A DNA stretch of 64,000 nt from Lachnoclostridium sp. Lineage in GTDB: Bacteria > Bacillota > Clostridia > Lachnospirales > Lachnospiraceae. The first letter of the stretch is position 1. Each line of letters opens with the position of its first letter. Shown in pieces: positions 34,313 to 44,886 of the stretch. The notes beneath the pieces were generated by a model that saw nothing but the letters and a program-made list of their open reading frames with translations, had not been told where the DNA came from and searched no databases. Position numbers and translations under genes: made by a program. Location of the stretch: assembly GCA_021770065.1 (NCBI GenBank), contig JAETRR010000008.1, positions 1 through 64,000 on the forward strand, read 5' to 3'.

Positions 34313-36048
34313 CCTGCACTGACACTACCCTTCTTTTTTATCTTTATATCCACCCACCATGCCATACATAAAACCACTGCCAGTAATTCTATACTCCAAT
34401 AATAGCGGTAATGTGACCACCCAAGACTAACTAAATAAGAAAAAACAAAGGCGGCAAGCGGCATGTATATAACAATGCTCCTCCTATCCCTTTTCCACAT
34501 GCTCATAAAGCATGCAACACAGATAATAAACCACCCTCCCTGCCTCCATACAAAACTCTTTATTGGTTCTTTTAAAGATGTCTTCCCATAACGGTCAATT
34601 AAATTTGTCAAAACATTTACATTTCTTTTAGGAACTAAACAGCTCCACTCTTCATTAATCATCAGTGTTTTCCATTGCCACGATTCAAAGCCTTCTTTTC
34701 CCAAACGAATATCCCACAGCATATCCATTCTGCACATAATGGCCCGCAGCATAATGCCCGGATTTTTTAAAAAAGTATCTATATATCCTTTTAAAAAATC
34801 TCCCATTTCAATTTCACCTATGTGATACACATATTCATCATAATATGCCCAATATGGTGTATACTGATCTGCGAACTCTGGATTATCACCAACTCCAATA
34901 TTTACAATTTCTTCTACTTCTTTTGATACTTTTCCTCCCGAATAATAAACTCCCAGCAAATCCTGGTACAATGCAACATATTTTAATCCAGACGGGGTTT
35001 CCTCATAATCACAGTTCCGTACTGCAATACTGAAAGCCATAACAAATCCAATCGCCGCAATTGTGCTGATAAATATTTTCCTGTTTTTAAATAAAAAAGC
35101 GGCTGCTATAGCTGATATAATGCTTACGATCATCCCCGATTGCCGGATTTCATAAACAAAAAAAAGCCATACTGCGTATTCCGCATATAATGACCACTGG
35201 CTTTCTTTCATATACATTCTTATCAAGCAAAAGGTCAGCCCTATAATTCCTAAAGAATAATATACATCTTTTGTAAGGGTTGCCAGCATCATCATATTTC
35301 CCGGAAAGATAAGCAGTAAAACATAAGCAATCACCAATATATCCGCCCTTAAATTACTCCTTTTTTCCAACCAGACAAAAATCCGGGAAAACAATAGTGC
35401 AAATAGGGTAATTTGTACGATTCCTAAAAACATAATAGAATTGCATATACGTAACAATACAGCAAATATCCCAACATACATAAGCCCGGTATATTCTGAA
35501 AGCCTGCTTAACCCATAAGCCTCTGCAAGAACCTCATATGCATCCCAGCTGACAATTGCCGGATTAAATGCCAAAAGCATAATTACTCCCACAAGTTCTG
35601 TCAAAAAGAGATAAACTAATCCCATTTTTATATAGTGCTTTTTATCAACATCCCTTTTCTCTTCAAAAAAATCTTTTTTTAAAGCATCTTTTTCTAACCG
35701 AATAAGTGCTGCTGCCACCGGAAAAATGCAGCATGTAAACAATAAAAAAAGAATCACATCAATTAATGATGTATTCTTTGTCAGAGGATAACAAAATAGA
35801 TAATTTCCGATTAATGCAAATGATAAAATAATACTCAATATTACAACATGCATTCTGTCCTTTCGTTCTAACAGGAAATCCTTTTTACGCTTATTTATTA
35901 TTCCTATTGCATATACTCCAAAAACAATAAACAGATTTGAAATCAGCATATCACTTCTATATATATAAATCAAAACAACGAATGCAGCAGCTGCATTGAA
36001 AATTTCAAATACAGGAATCCCTTTGAAAGTTAATTTAATTCTTTCCAT
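34309..36048 (-). CDS. Polytopic membrane protein, DUF6020/GT-C-like
   Basis: A 579-residue protein with about 12 hydrophobic helices. The periplasmic-side motif NPAIVSWDAYEVLAEAYG after the fifth helix resembles the acidic loop motif of GT-C type transferases and of DUF6020 membrane proteins common in Lachnospiraceae. It may transfer a sugar or other group to the polymer outside the membrane. It overlaps the FemAB-like gene by 19 bp. Function not known. Confidence 0.6.
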   Translation of the reverse strand: MERIKLTFKGIPVFEIFNAAAAFVVLIYIYRSDMLISNLFIVFGVYAIGIINKRKKDFLLERKDRMHVVILSIILSFALIGNYLFCYPLTKNTSLIDVILFLLFTCCIFPVAAALIRLEKDALKKDFFEEKRDVDKKHYIKMGLVYLFLTELVGVIMLLAFNPAIVSWDAYEVLAEAYGLSRLSEYTGLMYVGIFAVLLRICNSIMFLGIVQITLFALLFSRIFVWLEKRSNLRADILVIAYVLLLIFPGNMMMLATLTKDVYYSLGIIGLTFCLIRMYMKESQWSLYAEYAVWLFFVYEIRQSGMIVSIISAIAAAFLFKNRKIFISTIAAIGFVMAFSIAVRNCDYEETPSGLKYVALYQDLLGVYYSGGKVSKEVEEIVNIGVGDNPEFADQYTPYWAYYDEYVYHIGEIEMGDFLKGYIDTFLKNPGIMLRAIMCRMDMLWDIRLGKEGFESWQWKTLMINEEWSCLVPKRNVNVLTNLIDRYGKTSLKEPIKSFVWRQGGWFIICVACFMSMWKRDRRSIVIYMPLAAFVFSYLVSLGWSHYRYYWSIELLAVVLCMAWWVDIKIKKKGSVSAG

Positions 36049-37031
36049 TTATATATCTCCTGATCAATTGTATCCACCAGTTCTTTATGATTTTTTATAT
36101 AATATAATAAATGGAACAGTTTATATTGCCAGACGCTTATGATTGTCTTAAACATATATCCTTGTTGTAATTTTCCACCAAATCTTTCTTTAAATCTTTG
36201 GATGCCATGATATTTACTATTCTCATCTTCATTTATTCTGCATCCTACAAAACTATATTTTTTTACTTCCAGTTCTTTTAAATATTTTATAACTTCCCAA
36301 TGCATATAATTCGCCGCACCGCTTACGGGATGATCCGCACTTGCCCCATACATATAATAACACATCTTCTGATTCAAAAAATAGCAAGCCCCAGCCTGCG
36401 GCTCTTTGTCTTTATAGGCAATCACCATAAGTACATTTTCTCTCATGCCATCAAAAATAGTTTTAAAAAAATGTGAGCCATAAGAATTTTTCCCACTTCT
36501 TGCCCATGTTTCTTTGTCCAATGTTAAGTAATCCTCTAACAGTTCACACCTTCCAAATTTTACATAAACTTCACTTTTTTCCGCCTTCCTAATAGAATTT
36601 CTATGTTTGGAATGTACCTCTTTCCATAAATTCTCCAAGTCATTTCCCAGATCAATCACATGACTTCCAAAAGGTATTCTTTTACTGTCTGCAGGATATA
36701 CATCAAAAAAAGCTGCTGCACTGGTACTAATCCACGCCACTTTGTCTGCCTTTTTTAAAACATCTCGAGCATTTTTCAAAAATCTCTCTTTCTTCTCTAT
36801 TGTTGTATTTTCTGTTAAAGCAAAATATTCACTTATATACATAGCATATTTAATTTGTATTTTTTCATAAATAACAACAGGTATAATAAATGTATCATCA
36901 AAAAGATAGTGCATCTTATTGCCGCTTTTTTTTATATAATTATAATAATTTTCTGAAAAAAATACATTTGCCTCTCGAATTTTACTTTTCACATTTTCCG
37001 GCAGTTCTGTGTATTCTTTAACTAATTCCAT
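36030..37031 (-). CDS. FemAB/GNAT-like acyltransferase
   Basis: A 333-residue protein of the FemAB-related GNAT group: SKHRNSIRKAEKSEVYVKFG, then YKDKEPQAGACYFL and YMYGASADHPVSGAANYMHWEVIKY are the characteristic acceptor and acyl-donor regions. In capsule loci such proteins are thought to attach an amino acid or acyl group to a sugar. Cytoplasmic. Substrate unknown. Confidence 0.65.
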   Translation of the reverse strand: MELVKEYTELPENVKSKIREANVFFSENYYNYIKKSGNKMHYLFDDTFIIPVVIYEKIQIKYAMYISEYFALTENTTIEKKERFLKNARDVLKKADKVAWISTSAAAFFDVYPADSKRIPFGSHVIDLGNDLENLWKEVHSKHRNSIRKAEKSEVYVKFGRCELLEDYLTLDKETWARSGKNSYGSHFFKTIFDGMRENVLMVIAYKDKEPQAGACYFLNQKMCYYMYGASADHPVSGAANYMHWEVIKYLKELEVKKYSFVGCRINEDENSKYHGIQRFKERFGGKLQQGYMFKTIISVWQYKLFHLLYYIKNHKELVDTIDQEIYKWKELN

Positions 37032-37045
37032 TTTTATCCCCTTTT

Positions 37046-38116
37046 TCAGTGACTTATTTTTCTATACACTTCATTTATGTTACACAGATTAAACCTTGTA
37101 TCACTTTTTATCATTTGAATCAGCCTTTTCATATTTTCAATATATATATCCGTAACCAGCTTGGGATGTCCAATTAATGCGGCCGTAACGTCCCGGGCTT
37201 CGCATCTGTTCTTCTTATAATATCTGCATAATTGCTTATATAAAAAATCTGCACTATATGCATCCAAAGATAATGCATGATAACCAGACAGATACTTCCA
37301 ATAAGAAATCTTTTGATTTTTCCTGCCTTTACTTGAATCCTCATTTATATAAGCGCCTTTTTTCCTGCCCAAATGTAATTTTATTTTTTCAGGACTTATC
37401 GTTCTTGTTATCAGAAAGCTTATAGGATTTTTATTTTCAGTTGCAATCGGGATCTCATACAAACTATTCCCTAATTTTTCTGAGTTTTCCCACCATTCAT
37501 GTTCTGATGATAAATACCAATTCGTCTGCTCCGTTTTATGCGTATAATCATAAAAATTAGTATTACTTTTGGAAACAAGATGAGGTGCGATTGAAGAATC
37601 CACACGAATGCCACAGTCATAGAGTGCTTTTACTAACTCTTTATGTGGCTGTATTGCAAAGCCTCCTGCCCGGTATGCTATACATTGATACTGTTTATCA
37701 ACCTCACATAATATATTATTCAAATAATGAATACTATTGTTAATAATAGCAAAAGCACTTTCATCTCCATTCCTATCGAATCCAAAAAAATGCAGCCGGT
37801 AACTTTCCTGATCAAATATCCATTCCTTTTCTTTATACGATGACCTCAGCCAATTAGGATGAATATGTAACTGTACATCCTGGCCTTCTCTATACATCTT
37901 CTGTATCTGTTCACGAAAAGCGTTCACATAACTTTCCCGCCCTAGTTTTTCATTTTGAGTAACAGAACATATATCCACAAAAAAAGTAGCAGAAACTTTT
38001 TCTGATTTTAACAGTTTTAAGATCTGCTCTGTCGGCGCAAATAGAATTTCCTCCTCTGTTCCAAAATTTTTTCCTAAAAATAATTCATAATCGAATGTCA
38101 GACATATATTTAACAT
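37046..38116 (-). CDS. Polysaccharide deacetylase-like protein
   Basis: A 356-residue NodB-homology protein. TFDYELF at the N-terminus (motif 1), VQLHIHPNW (metal His pair, motif 2) and YRAGGFAIQP (motif 3) are present, so metal binding is likely. No signal peptide is seen, so it may act in the cytoplasm on a lipid-linked or nucleotide-linked sugar. It lies between the polymerase and FemAB-like genes with short gaps. Confidence 0.7.
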   Translation of the reverse strand: MLNICLTFDYELFLGKNFGTEEEILFAPTEQILKLLKSEKVSATFFVDICSVTQNEKLGRESYVNAFREQIQKMYREGQDVQLHIHPNWLRSSYKEKEWIFDQESYRLHFFGFDRNGDESAFAIINNSIHYLNNILCEVDKQYQCIAYRAGGFAIQPHKELVKALYDCGIRVDSSIAPHLVSKSNTNFYDYTHKTEQTNWYLSSEHEWWENSEKLGNSLYEIPIATENKNPISFLITRTISPEKIKLHLGRKKGAYINEDSSKGRKNQKISYWKYLSGYHALSLDAYSADFLYKQLCRYYKKNRCEARDVTAALIGHPKLVTDIYIENMKRLIQMIKSDTRFNLCNINEVYRKISH

Positions 38117-38122
38117 TTTTAC

Positions 38123-39307
38123 TTACATCCTTACAACTACATTCATTTTTTTACATATATTCATCTGCCTAAATGCAATCATTACCATAAACCAAAAAGC
38201 TGATGTTCTCCAATGAACAGAAGAAAAAAACAATTTAACAAATGCCAGAACAAATACCATAATATATAATTCAGTTTCATATATAGTATTTGCCCTTGAA
38301 AACATCATTTTGACAAAAACAAATAGTATGAGCCCCATACAAACTAATCCAATCAGCCCTGTTTCGTAAAAAATCTGCAGAAAAATGTTATGCACATAAG
38401 TTCCCATTATCATTTCATAGGCCCCCACACCATGTCCAAACAAAGCAGTTTTCATATCCAGACCTTCCCAGACTGCACTGTATAGATCTGTACGTCCATG
38501 CAGAAGAGACTGGTCGCTTGTTGTAATTAACCAATAGTTTTTCCAGATAACACTAATAAAAATATTTAAAGACACCATTATATTATACATTGCTATAATG
38601 ATGGGTCTGATAAAAACTACTGCGGCAATACCTGCAATGATACCTATGAAACCAAGTATTTTTTTACGAAATAAAATTATCGCGCTTAATATTGCAAAAA
38701 CATATATCTGTATAAGATTTCCTCTTGAGCAGAATCTTATCAAAACCAAACTTTCAGCAATCCAGATACACATCCATAGAGCTGCACGGCATTGCTTTTT
38801 TTTCTTCCATGCATTAAAAAAAACATAAAAAGTAGAAATAAATCCGGGTATTAATGCATATCCAAAATTAAAAGCACTGCTTTTCGCATCGGCAAAGCCT
38901 TGTAAAGAGGTAATCATTAAAAATACTATGGTTGCGATGGAACCATAGTAAAATACTTTTTTAATATCTGCTTTTATCATTGCACATACGATTCCACAGC
39001 TTCCAAAGCTAAAAAATTGAATTACGTAATCCTTTGCAGGATTTCCCTCAATTATAATTACAGAGCCAAGCAGTATCGTACAGCAAATTATATAAAAAAT
39101 AAGGAAGACTGAATTTAAATACAATTTATTTGTAATAATAACCAATATTGAACAACAAAGCATCAGATACCCTAATACATTATTAATGGGCAATATAGTT
39201 ATTAACAACTTATTCATAATACTTTCAAATAATACAAGCATTATCAGCAGAAAGCCTAACATTTCAGATAAATTTATATTTTTATTTCTTTTGGACATAT
39301 CCGTCAT
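38123..39307 (-). CDS. wzy: O-antigen ligase/polymerase family protein, Wzy-like
   Basis: A 394-residue membrane protein with about 11 hydrophobic helices. It has the long outside loop with LLHGRTDLYSAVWEGL and the GHGVGAYE segment known from WaaL/Wzy-type proteins (Wzy_C). It should polymerise the flipped repeat units. An ATG three codons later (MSKRNKN) is an alternative start. Strongly AT-rich gene. Confidence 0.8.
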   Translation of the reverse strand: MTDMSKRNKNINLSEMLGFLLIMLVLFESIMNKLLITILPINNVLGYLMLCCSILVIITNKLYLNSVFLIFYIICCTILLGSVIIIEGNPAKDYVIQFFSFGSCGIVCAMIKADIKKVFYYGSIATIVFLMITSLQGFADAKSSAFNFGYALIPGFISTFYVFFNAWKKKKQCRAALWMCIWIAESLVLIRFCSRGNLIQIYVFAILSAIILFRKKILGFIGIIAGIAAVVFIRPIIIAMYNIMVSLNIFISVIWKNYWLITTSDQSLLHGRTDLYSAVWEGLDMKTALFGHGVGAYEMIMGTYVHNIFLQIFYETGLIGLVCMGLILFVFVKMMFSRANTIYETELYIMVFVLAFVKLFFSSVHWRTSAFWFMVMIAFRQMNICKKMNVVVRM

Positions 39308-39321
39308 TATTTCTTTACCCT

Positions 39322-40482
39322 TTAGTTCTCTATTAATTTTGCAGCAATATGCTTAGCATCAAATGCTTCTATACATTGACGAGCTGGAATGCCATTCTTC
39401 ACATATGCTTTCAGTACTTTTTTTATTGCTTCCTTACTATTCCGTACAAACGTATATCTATTATATTGTTCAAAGAATTCCCGTATCTGCGCCCCGTATT
39501 CACCATCCTCTATCACTAATATCTCTTTGTTTGTACCTGCATAGTTATAGATCTTACCCGGTATTTGTGTCCCACTACTATTTAAAAGGCAAACCAGAAT
39601 GTCCAGATTCTCTAAATAATTTTCTAGTTCTTTCTGCGGTACTCTCTGCACAACTCTTACATTATCTGTATCTTTTAATTGCAAATCTGAATCTCCTACA
39701 ATAAGAAAATCGCATTCTTCACACTCGCATGCTGCATTATAGAACGGCCTTATATCTCTTGCAATCAAATTGTAGCTTCCTAAATACCCTATGGTTATTT
39801 TTCTATTTTTACAATCCGGATAGCTTTTTTTCTCACACGGAGTCGGAATAAAGTACATTTTTTCCACATACTTTTTAAATTGCTTTTTTTGGTTCTGGCA
39901 TGTTAATGGTGATACATAATATACTCTGTCTGCACTTTTTAACAATTGCGCTTCAATAAAATGTCTTATCCATTTGGGAATCAGTGTTTTACTTGTTATA
40001 TCTTCTGTTAAGGGATCTCCCCATTGCTGCACATAAAATAAATCCTTCTTTTTCTTTTTACAAGCACCTGCTAAAATATGCGCCGATTTCGGATCTGAAA
40101 AAGATAAAATCATATCATATTTTTCATTCAAAATTTCTCTGATTATACTGTCCTTATATTTAATATAACAAATACTGGAACCAAATAAGTCAATTTTTTT
40201 ATATACAGAATAAATTCCAGTTAATATTTTCTTTTTTACGGAATCGGCTTCTTTTAAAGTATTCTTAATCTGTAAACTTCCTCTTCCATATCTCCTGACT
40301 ATAATTGTATCAGCAATTTCTGTTTTCTCATCATAATACATACTATTTACATCAGGATGTGGTGCATAACATACAACTTTACACCCGATTTCTGGCAGTA
40401 TGCTTATAATATTTCTACACCTAATCATAGAAGATGTATTGTTTTCAATTGGCTGTGTAAATATAACAAGAATCTTTTTCAT
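39322..40482 (-). CDS. Glycosyltransferase, GT4-like
   Basis: A 386-residue GT-B protein: N-terminal LVIFTQPIENNTSSMIR (acceptor side) and a C-terminal half with ITIGYLGSYN and a late segment GKIYNYAGTNKEILVIED, where the nucleotide-sugar-binding Glu is expected. Overlaps the next gene upstream by 4 nt (ATGA). Donor and acceptor unknown. Confidence 0.7.
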   Translation of the reverse strand: MKKILVIFTQPIENNTSSMIRCRNIISILPEIGCKVVCYAPHPDVNSMYYDEKTEIADTIIVRRYGRGSLQIKNTLKEADSVKKKILTGIYSVYKKIDLFGSSICYIKYKDSIIREILNEKYDMILSFSDPKSAHILAGACKKKKKDLFYVQQWGDPLTEDITSKTLIPKWIRHFIEAQLLKSADRVYYVSPLTCQNQKKQFKKYVEKMYFIPTPCEKKSYPDCKNRKITIGYLGSYNLIARDIRPFYNAACECEECDFLIVGDSDLQLKDTDNVRVVQRVPQKELENYLENLDILVCLLNSSGTQIPGKIYNYAGTNKEILVIEDGEYGAQIREFFEQYNRYTFVRNSKEAIKKVLKAYVKNGIPARQCIEAFDAKHIAAKLIEN

Positions 40483-41675
40483 AAAATAATCTCTAAAAAA
40501 CCCTTCATTCTTTTTTCAAATGTCTCATAATAAAAAACTGTATTATATGCACATTTCTGCTTCATCCGCTCATATGTTTTCTGTCGTATCTTCTTTTCTA
40601 TAATTTCTGCACTTTTCTTTAAATCATCCTGATCTATAAAGACAGCCATTTCCCCATCCTGTAAATAACTGTCTATATCACTTGTCCTGGTTGTTATAAC
40701 AGGTGTACCATAACTTATGCTTTCAGAAATTTTTGTAGGAAAACCAGCCATTGTTGATTTCTTCTTATCTCTGACTAAAAGTGTAAAATCAGAATTTTTT
40801 ATTTTTTCAACAACAATATCATTGCTGCAATGCCCACAAAAATTTATGCTGTCTTCCAAATAAGAAATGATCTCCTTCTGTTCCGGAAATGCAGTTAAAT
40901 AATTTTCTTTATCTGTTCCATAATAAAATAAAATGAATTTGACTCCTCTTTCTTTTAATAATCTTAAAATTTCCATCATTTTATCTACCCGATCCTTCAA
41001 AGCAGAACGGTCATTTACCTCTGCCTTTCGAAAAGCATTTCCGGCATATACAAATGTTAAAGTCATATTCTCTTTATTTTCTATTTCTTCTGGAATATAA
41101 GTGGACAATGGAGGAATTACGACTGTTTTTTTTCCTGCAGCTTTATAATATTCTTGAAGATATGAACTAATACATATCACACCGTCTACACGTTTATTTG
41201 CAATTGCTTTTTGATAATAAGTGTCTGCTGTTTTAGCTATATCAAATAAAAAATTTCCGGTTTTTGATTCTAACCAGTCAACACAATCGGAAATTACTTT
41301 AATATGATTCTTTTTTCCCCATTTTGTTATCTCAATAATAAAATGTGATATTCTTGGACTTCCGTAACAAATAATTGCAGCAGTCTCATTCTTTCGCATC
41401 TCTGCCCACATGATAAATTCTTTTAATATACTTTTATAGCTGCACCACTGTTTGATTCCTTTCGGATATGAAAAATTATAGTATTCAAAACCATCATATT
41501 CTTTTTTAGCAGCCTCCAGCCTAATATTTGAATCCAGTTCCCGGCTCATTCCTACAAAAACCACTTGATAACCCAAATGATTTAAAAGTTTCCCATTCCC
41601 ATAAACTCTTTTACCCGATGCATTTCCAAATGGAAAATCAAAATTACCTATATAAATGATTATATCTTTACCCAT
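40479..41675 (-). CDS. Glycosyltransferase, GT4-like
   Basis: A 398-residue GT-B protein with GNFDFPFGNASGKRVYG at the N-terminus (Gly-rich first loop), FVYAGNAFRKAE opening the second domain, and FPTKISESISYGTPVITTR as the donor-binding motif (ExxxxGxP). Overlaps capA by 8 bp. It is one of the leading AT-rich genes of the central cassette. Confidence 0.75.
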   Translation of the reverse strand: MGKDIIIYIGNFDFPFGNASGKRVYGNGKLLNHLGYQVVFVGMSRELDSNIRLEAAKKEYDGFEYYNFSYPKGIKQWCSYKSILKEFIMWAEMRKNETAAIICYGSPRISHFIIEITKWGKKNHIKVISDCVDWLESKTGNFLFDIAKTADTYYQKAIANKRVDGVICISSYLQEYYKAAGKKTVVIPPLSTYIPEEIENKENMTLTFVYAGNAFRKAEVNDRSALKDRVDKMMEILRLLKERGVKFILFYYGTDKENYLTAFPEQKEIISYLEDSINFCGHCSNDIVVEKIKNSDFTLLVRDKKKSTMAGFPTKISESISYGTPVITTRTSDIDSYLQDGEMAVFIDQDDLKKSAEIIEKKIRQKTYERMKQKCAYNTVFYYETFEKRMKGFLEIIL

Positions 41676-42756
41676 TAATAAATTTTTCCGCTTCCTTCTT
41701 ATATTTTGTGTACCGCAAACGCCCTGTTATATATGCACCAATCGAATAATAGTTCATGCGGCTCATCAGCCATTTCATGTCATGCTTCCCAAACTTTGAT
41801 TGAATTACTTTTTTATACTGCTCCATACGCATTTTCTCGTAACCTGCAATATCAGAAATCTCCTCAATCTGTTTTGATATCAATTCAATTTCCCTGCCGA
41901 TATTTAAACTTTCAATCCCATTACTGCCGATATAAAACCCTTTATAGGAATAACCGGCAATTCTTCCGTCTTTTATTTCCACTTCCAGTACAAGGGCCTT
42001 CCGGTTCTGCTCATTCATTTCTACACGGAATTTCTTATTTAATGATGTTACGGCATCAAAAACTGCATTTCCGAGGCTATATGATATAACTGAGCCGTTA
42101 TCTTTCTGCTGTATTCCCTGGACTATATGCGGATGGTGGCCGTGAATGACTGTCTGGTTTATCTGCGCAATTTTTTCTGCTAATTTTATATGCTCATATG
42201 CAGGATAATTTGTGTGTTCAAGACCCCAATGGATTGATACAACGGAAACAGCGCCTGCTTTTTTATCATTTTCAACCTGAGACATCACATTTTCCAACGT
42301 AAGCGTATTGATTCCTTCTTTTCTTCCGGCGCTTGTATAACCTGCTCCGTTTGCACTGTAACAGCAGAATCCGGACAGACAGATTTTCTCATCCATTTCC
42401 AAAAGAAGTGTTTTCCCGTTGACCCCATACCAGCCTATGCCGGCTGTCTCCAATGCATCTATCGTATCTTCCAGGCCTTTTCTTCCAAAATCAAGAATAT
42501 GATTGTTCGCCAGAGTAACCGCATCTACGCCCAGCTCCTTCAGCACTGTAATATTTTCTTTTTCCGATCTTAAATGCATGGATTTACACACAAAAGAGGC
42601 TGTTTTGTCTGTTAAAGGGGATTCCAGATTTGCGGCAACAAAATCGTACTGTGCCAGGAGTTTCTTCAGATAAGCAATCTGACTGCTTACATCCGGATTC
42701 GTTTTTTTATCATACTGTCCTACAAGGGCAATATCTCCCAAAAAGGCAATTTTCAT
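41668..42756 (-). CDS. capA: CapA-family metallophosphatase-like protein
   Basis: A 362-residue PGA_cap/CapA protein: AFLGDIALVG and NLESPLTD at the N-terminus, LANNHILDFG, SIHWGLEHTN and IHGHHPHIVQG, which are the metallophosphoesterase-type metal residues. No signal peptide is seen. In capsule loci these proteins are linked to export or anchoring of polymer, but their reaction is poorly known. Starts 3 bp after the ATP-grasp gene. Confidence 0.75.
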   Translation of the reverse strand: MKIAFLGDIALVGQYDKKTNPDVSSQIAYLKKLLAQYDFVAANLESPLTDKTASFVCKSMHLRSEKENITVLKELGVDAVTLANNHILDFGRKGLEDTIDALETAGIGWYGVNGKTLLLEMDEKICLSGFCCYSANGAGYTSAGRKEGINTLTLENVMSQVENDKKAGAVSVVSIHWGLEHTNYPAYEHIKLAEKIAQINQTVIHGHHPHIVQGIQQKDNGSVISYSLGNAVFDAVTSLNKKFRVEMNEQNRKALVLEVEIKDGRIAGYSYKGFYIGSNGIESLNIGREIELISKQIEEISDIAGYEKMRMEQYKKVIQSKFGKHDMKWLMSRMNYYSIGAYITGRLRYTKYKKEAEKFING

Positions 42757-42759
42757 AGT

Positions 42760-43686
42760 CTATAAATTCTCCATAACAGGCAGAGCAAATGCATCTCCCA
42801 GTTCATAATCAAACTGATCGGGGTCGAACAGCATATATCCGCTTCCGTCAAAGAATGTCATCTCGCCGAATATTATTTTCCCGTCATTATCATATAAATC
42901 AACTCTTACTTCCGGAAATCCTTCTGACAGCTTTTCGGCCGTCTTCTTCAGCTGCTCATAATTCCCGGGTTTTTCAATGTTCCTCTTCAGCGGCTGCTCG
43001 TCCAGACGGGCAGCCGCTAATTTTTTAAAATCCGGATCAAAGATTCCCAGACCGGCCCCGTTTCCAAGCTCCCTGTCCGCAATTACATAGATGCAGGCTG
43101 TCTTCCCGTTGAAGCAGAAAAACTTGTAGTCTATCAGTCCTCCTTTGTCTGCATCTGCATCGATATACTGTTCAAACAAAATCCTGTGTTTTTTCCCACT
43201 ATAATACGGCCACTCGCGCCCGGCATTCTTTCTGCGGGCATCCACGGCCGTCCACTCAGCTGCTTTTTTCTTCAATTCCGCTATATCTGCTTTTGTTTTG
43301 TCCTTGACGATGACTACCGATATTCCGCCGCCTCCAAGTGTATCTTTCATCACAAAGCTGTCCGGAAGGGCGTCCCAGTCCACATCTTCCACAGAATCAT
43401 ATATTCCATAGGAGCGGATCAGAATATTCTCCAGCCCCTTTTCCCTGACATAATCCCGTACTTCATATTTATCCGCACACTGTATCATCCTGTTATCCTT
43501 GTAATAGAGCTTGTACCATTGCAGCTTCTCCGTAAAACGCTTTGGATTTTTCAAATCCAGTCTGTTTCCTGTTTTGATGCGGTACTGCAGCTTCACCATT
43601 GTCTTATCCGGTATAAAACTCAGCAGATCGAGTATCTTTAATCTTACAGCCCGGCTCTTAATAATCTTCTTGTAATCTATTCTCAT
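42760..43686 (-). CDS. TupA-like ATP-grasp protein
   Basis: A 308-residue protein of the TupA-like ATP-grasp family found in capsule clusters: LDLKNPKRFTEKLQWYKLYY near the N-terminus, FVMKDTLGGGG as the ATP-binding loop, FEQYIDAD, and FGEMTFFDGSGY near the end carrying metal-binding acidic residues. It may link an amino acid or similar group to a sugar. Start supported by GGAGGTCACGGT. Confidence 0.75.
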   Translation of the reverse strand: MRIDYKKIIKSRAVRLKILDLLSFIPDKTMVKLQYRIKTGNRLDLKNPKRFTEKLQWYKLYYKDNRMIQCADKYEVRDYVREKGLENILIRSYGIYDSVEDVDWDALPDSFVMKDTLGGGGISVVIVKDKTKADIAELKKKAAEWTAVDARRKNAGREWPYYSGKKHRILFEQYIDADADKGGLIDYKFFCFNGKTACIYVIADRELGNGAGLGIFDPDFKKLAAARLDEQPLKRNIEKPGNYEQLKKTAEKLSEGFPEVRVDLYDNDGKIIFGEMTFFDGSGYMLFDPDQFDYELGDAFALPVMENL

Positions 43687-43749
43687 ACCGTGACCTCCAT
43701 AAAATGCCCATCTGCCAGGCTTATTTTCTCCCCATCATATACTTTTTTC

Positions 43750-44835
43750 TTAAAGCTTCTTAACAGCCTTTAAATATTCTCTTATTACAATATTTCTATC
43801 AAATTCTTTTTCTGCTTTTTTCCGTCCGGCCAGCCCCATTTCTTTCTTTTCAGCTCTTGATAATGCAATAAATTGTTCCACTTTATTTATTAAATCCTCC
43901 GTATCCTTCTCTTTAACCAGAAAGCCATTTACTCCATCTTCAACTGCTTCCCTGCATCCCGGACGGTCTGTTGTTATAACCGGACGGGCTGTTGCCAAAG
44001 CCTCCAGAAGAACATTGCTCAGCCCTTCCGGATAATATGTCGGATGCACCACACAATGCGCCTGCCGGTAAATATCTCTCATATCGCGTACCATTCCGTG
44101 ATATTTTACAATTCCTTTTTCTGAATACTCCTCTAATGTTTTTTCGTAATCCTGCTCGCAGAAACCATAAATGTGGAATTCTGCATCCGGATATTTTCCG
44201 CAGACCGCTTCAGCCATTTCCAGGTATTGATCTATCCCTTTTTCTCTCATAATGCGTGCTGCAAATACAAATTTTATTACATCCGAATCCGGGTAATCAG
44301 CCGCCTGATAACAGTCCAGATTCACACCCGAACCCGGTATCAGCACATGCTTTCCCATGGCAATCTTATGCTTTTCAAAATACTTCCGGTTTTCGAGATT
44401 CTGTAAAAATACCGTTCTGACATTTCTTAAAGACACTTTATAAAAAGCCGCTATGAACTTCTGCAGTAAAACATTTTTTTCCACCGCACTGCCTAATCCC
44501 GTAATGTTCACTATATAAGGTATTTTCTTTGTCCCGGCTATCAAGCCGCCGTACAGGTTGGGCTTTATCGTATAGGAAAGTATCATATCCGGCTTTATTT
44601 CCGATATGATTCTTTTGTATGTATAAAGAAGCTTCAGTTCATTTACAGGATTCATGCTGCGGCGTTCAAACTCTGTCTGTATAAAACTGCATCCCATATC
44701 AATAAAATCCTGAACAAACTGCCCTTGGGGAAGCGAGATAAATACCCTGTATTCTTTTAATAATACTTCTATTAATTCCCTGCGGAATTTATATAAGCCT
44801 ATGTCGCTGTTTGCCAGTATCAATATTTTCTTCAT
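43750..44835 (-). CDS. Family 4 glycosyltransferase, PglA-like
   Basis: A 361-residue GT4 enzyme: ILANSDIGLYKFRRELIEVL, then TIKPNLYGGLIAG, KFVFAARIMREKGIDQYLEMA and the donor-binding PEGLSNVLLEALATARPVITT with the EX7E motif. It resembles PglA, which adds GalNAc to undecaprenyl-linked diNAcBac. Its place directly after the PglC-like gene suits the second sugar step. Confidence 0.8.
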   Translation of the reverse strand: MKKILILANSDIGLYKFRRELIEVLLKEYRVFISLPQGQFVQDFIDMGCSFIQTEFERRSMNPVNELKLLYTYKRIISEIKPDMILSYTIKPNLYGGLIAGTKKIPYIVNITGLGSAVEKNVLLQKFIAAFYKVSLRNVRTVFLQNLENRKYFEKHKIAMGKHVLIPGSGVNLDCYQAADYPDSDVIKFVFAARIMREKGIDQYLEMAEAVCGKYPDAEFHIYGFCEQDYEKTLEEYSEKGIVKYHGMVRDMRDIYRQAHCVVHPTYYPEGLSNVLLEALATARPVITTDRPGCREAVEDGVNGFLVKEKDTEDLINKVEQFIALSRAEKKEMGLAGRKKAEKEFDRNIVIREYLKAVKKL

Positions 44836-44886
44836 ATTTAATCAAGTTTCTTTCCAATTTTAATGTGCTGATCGGTATTTTTATTT

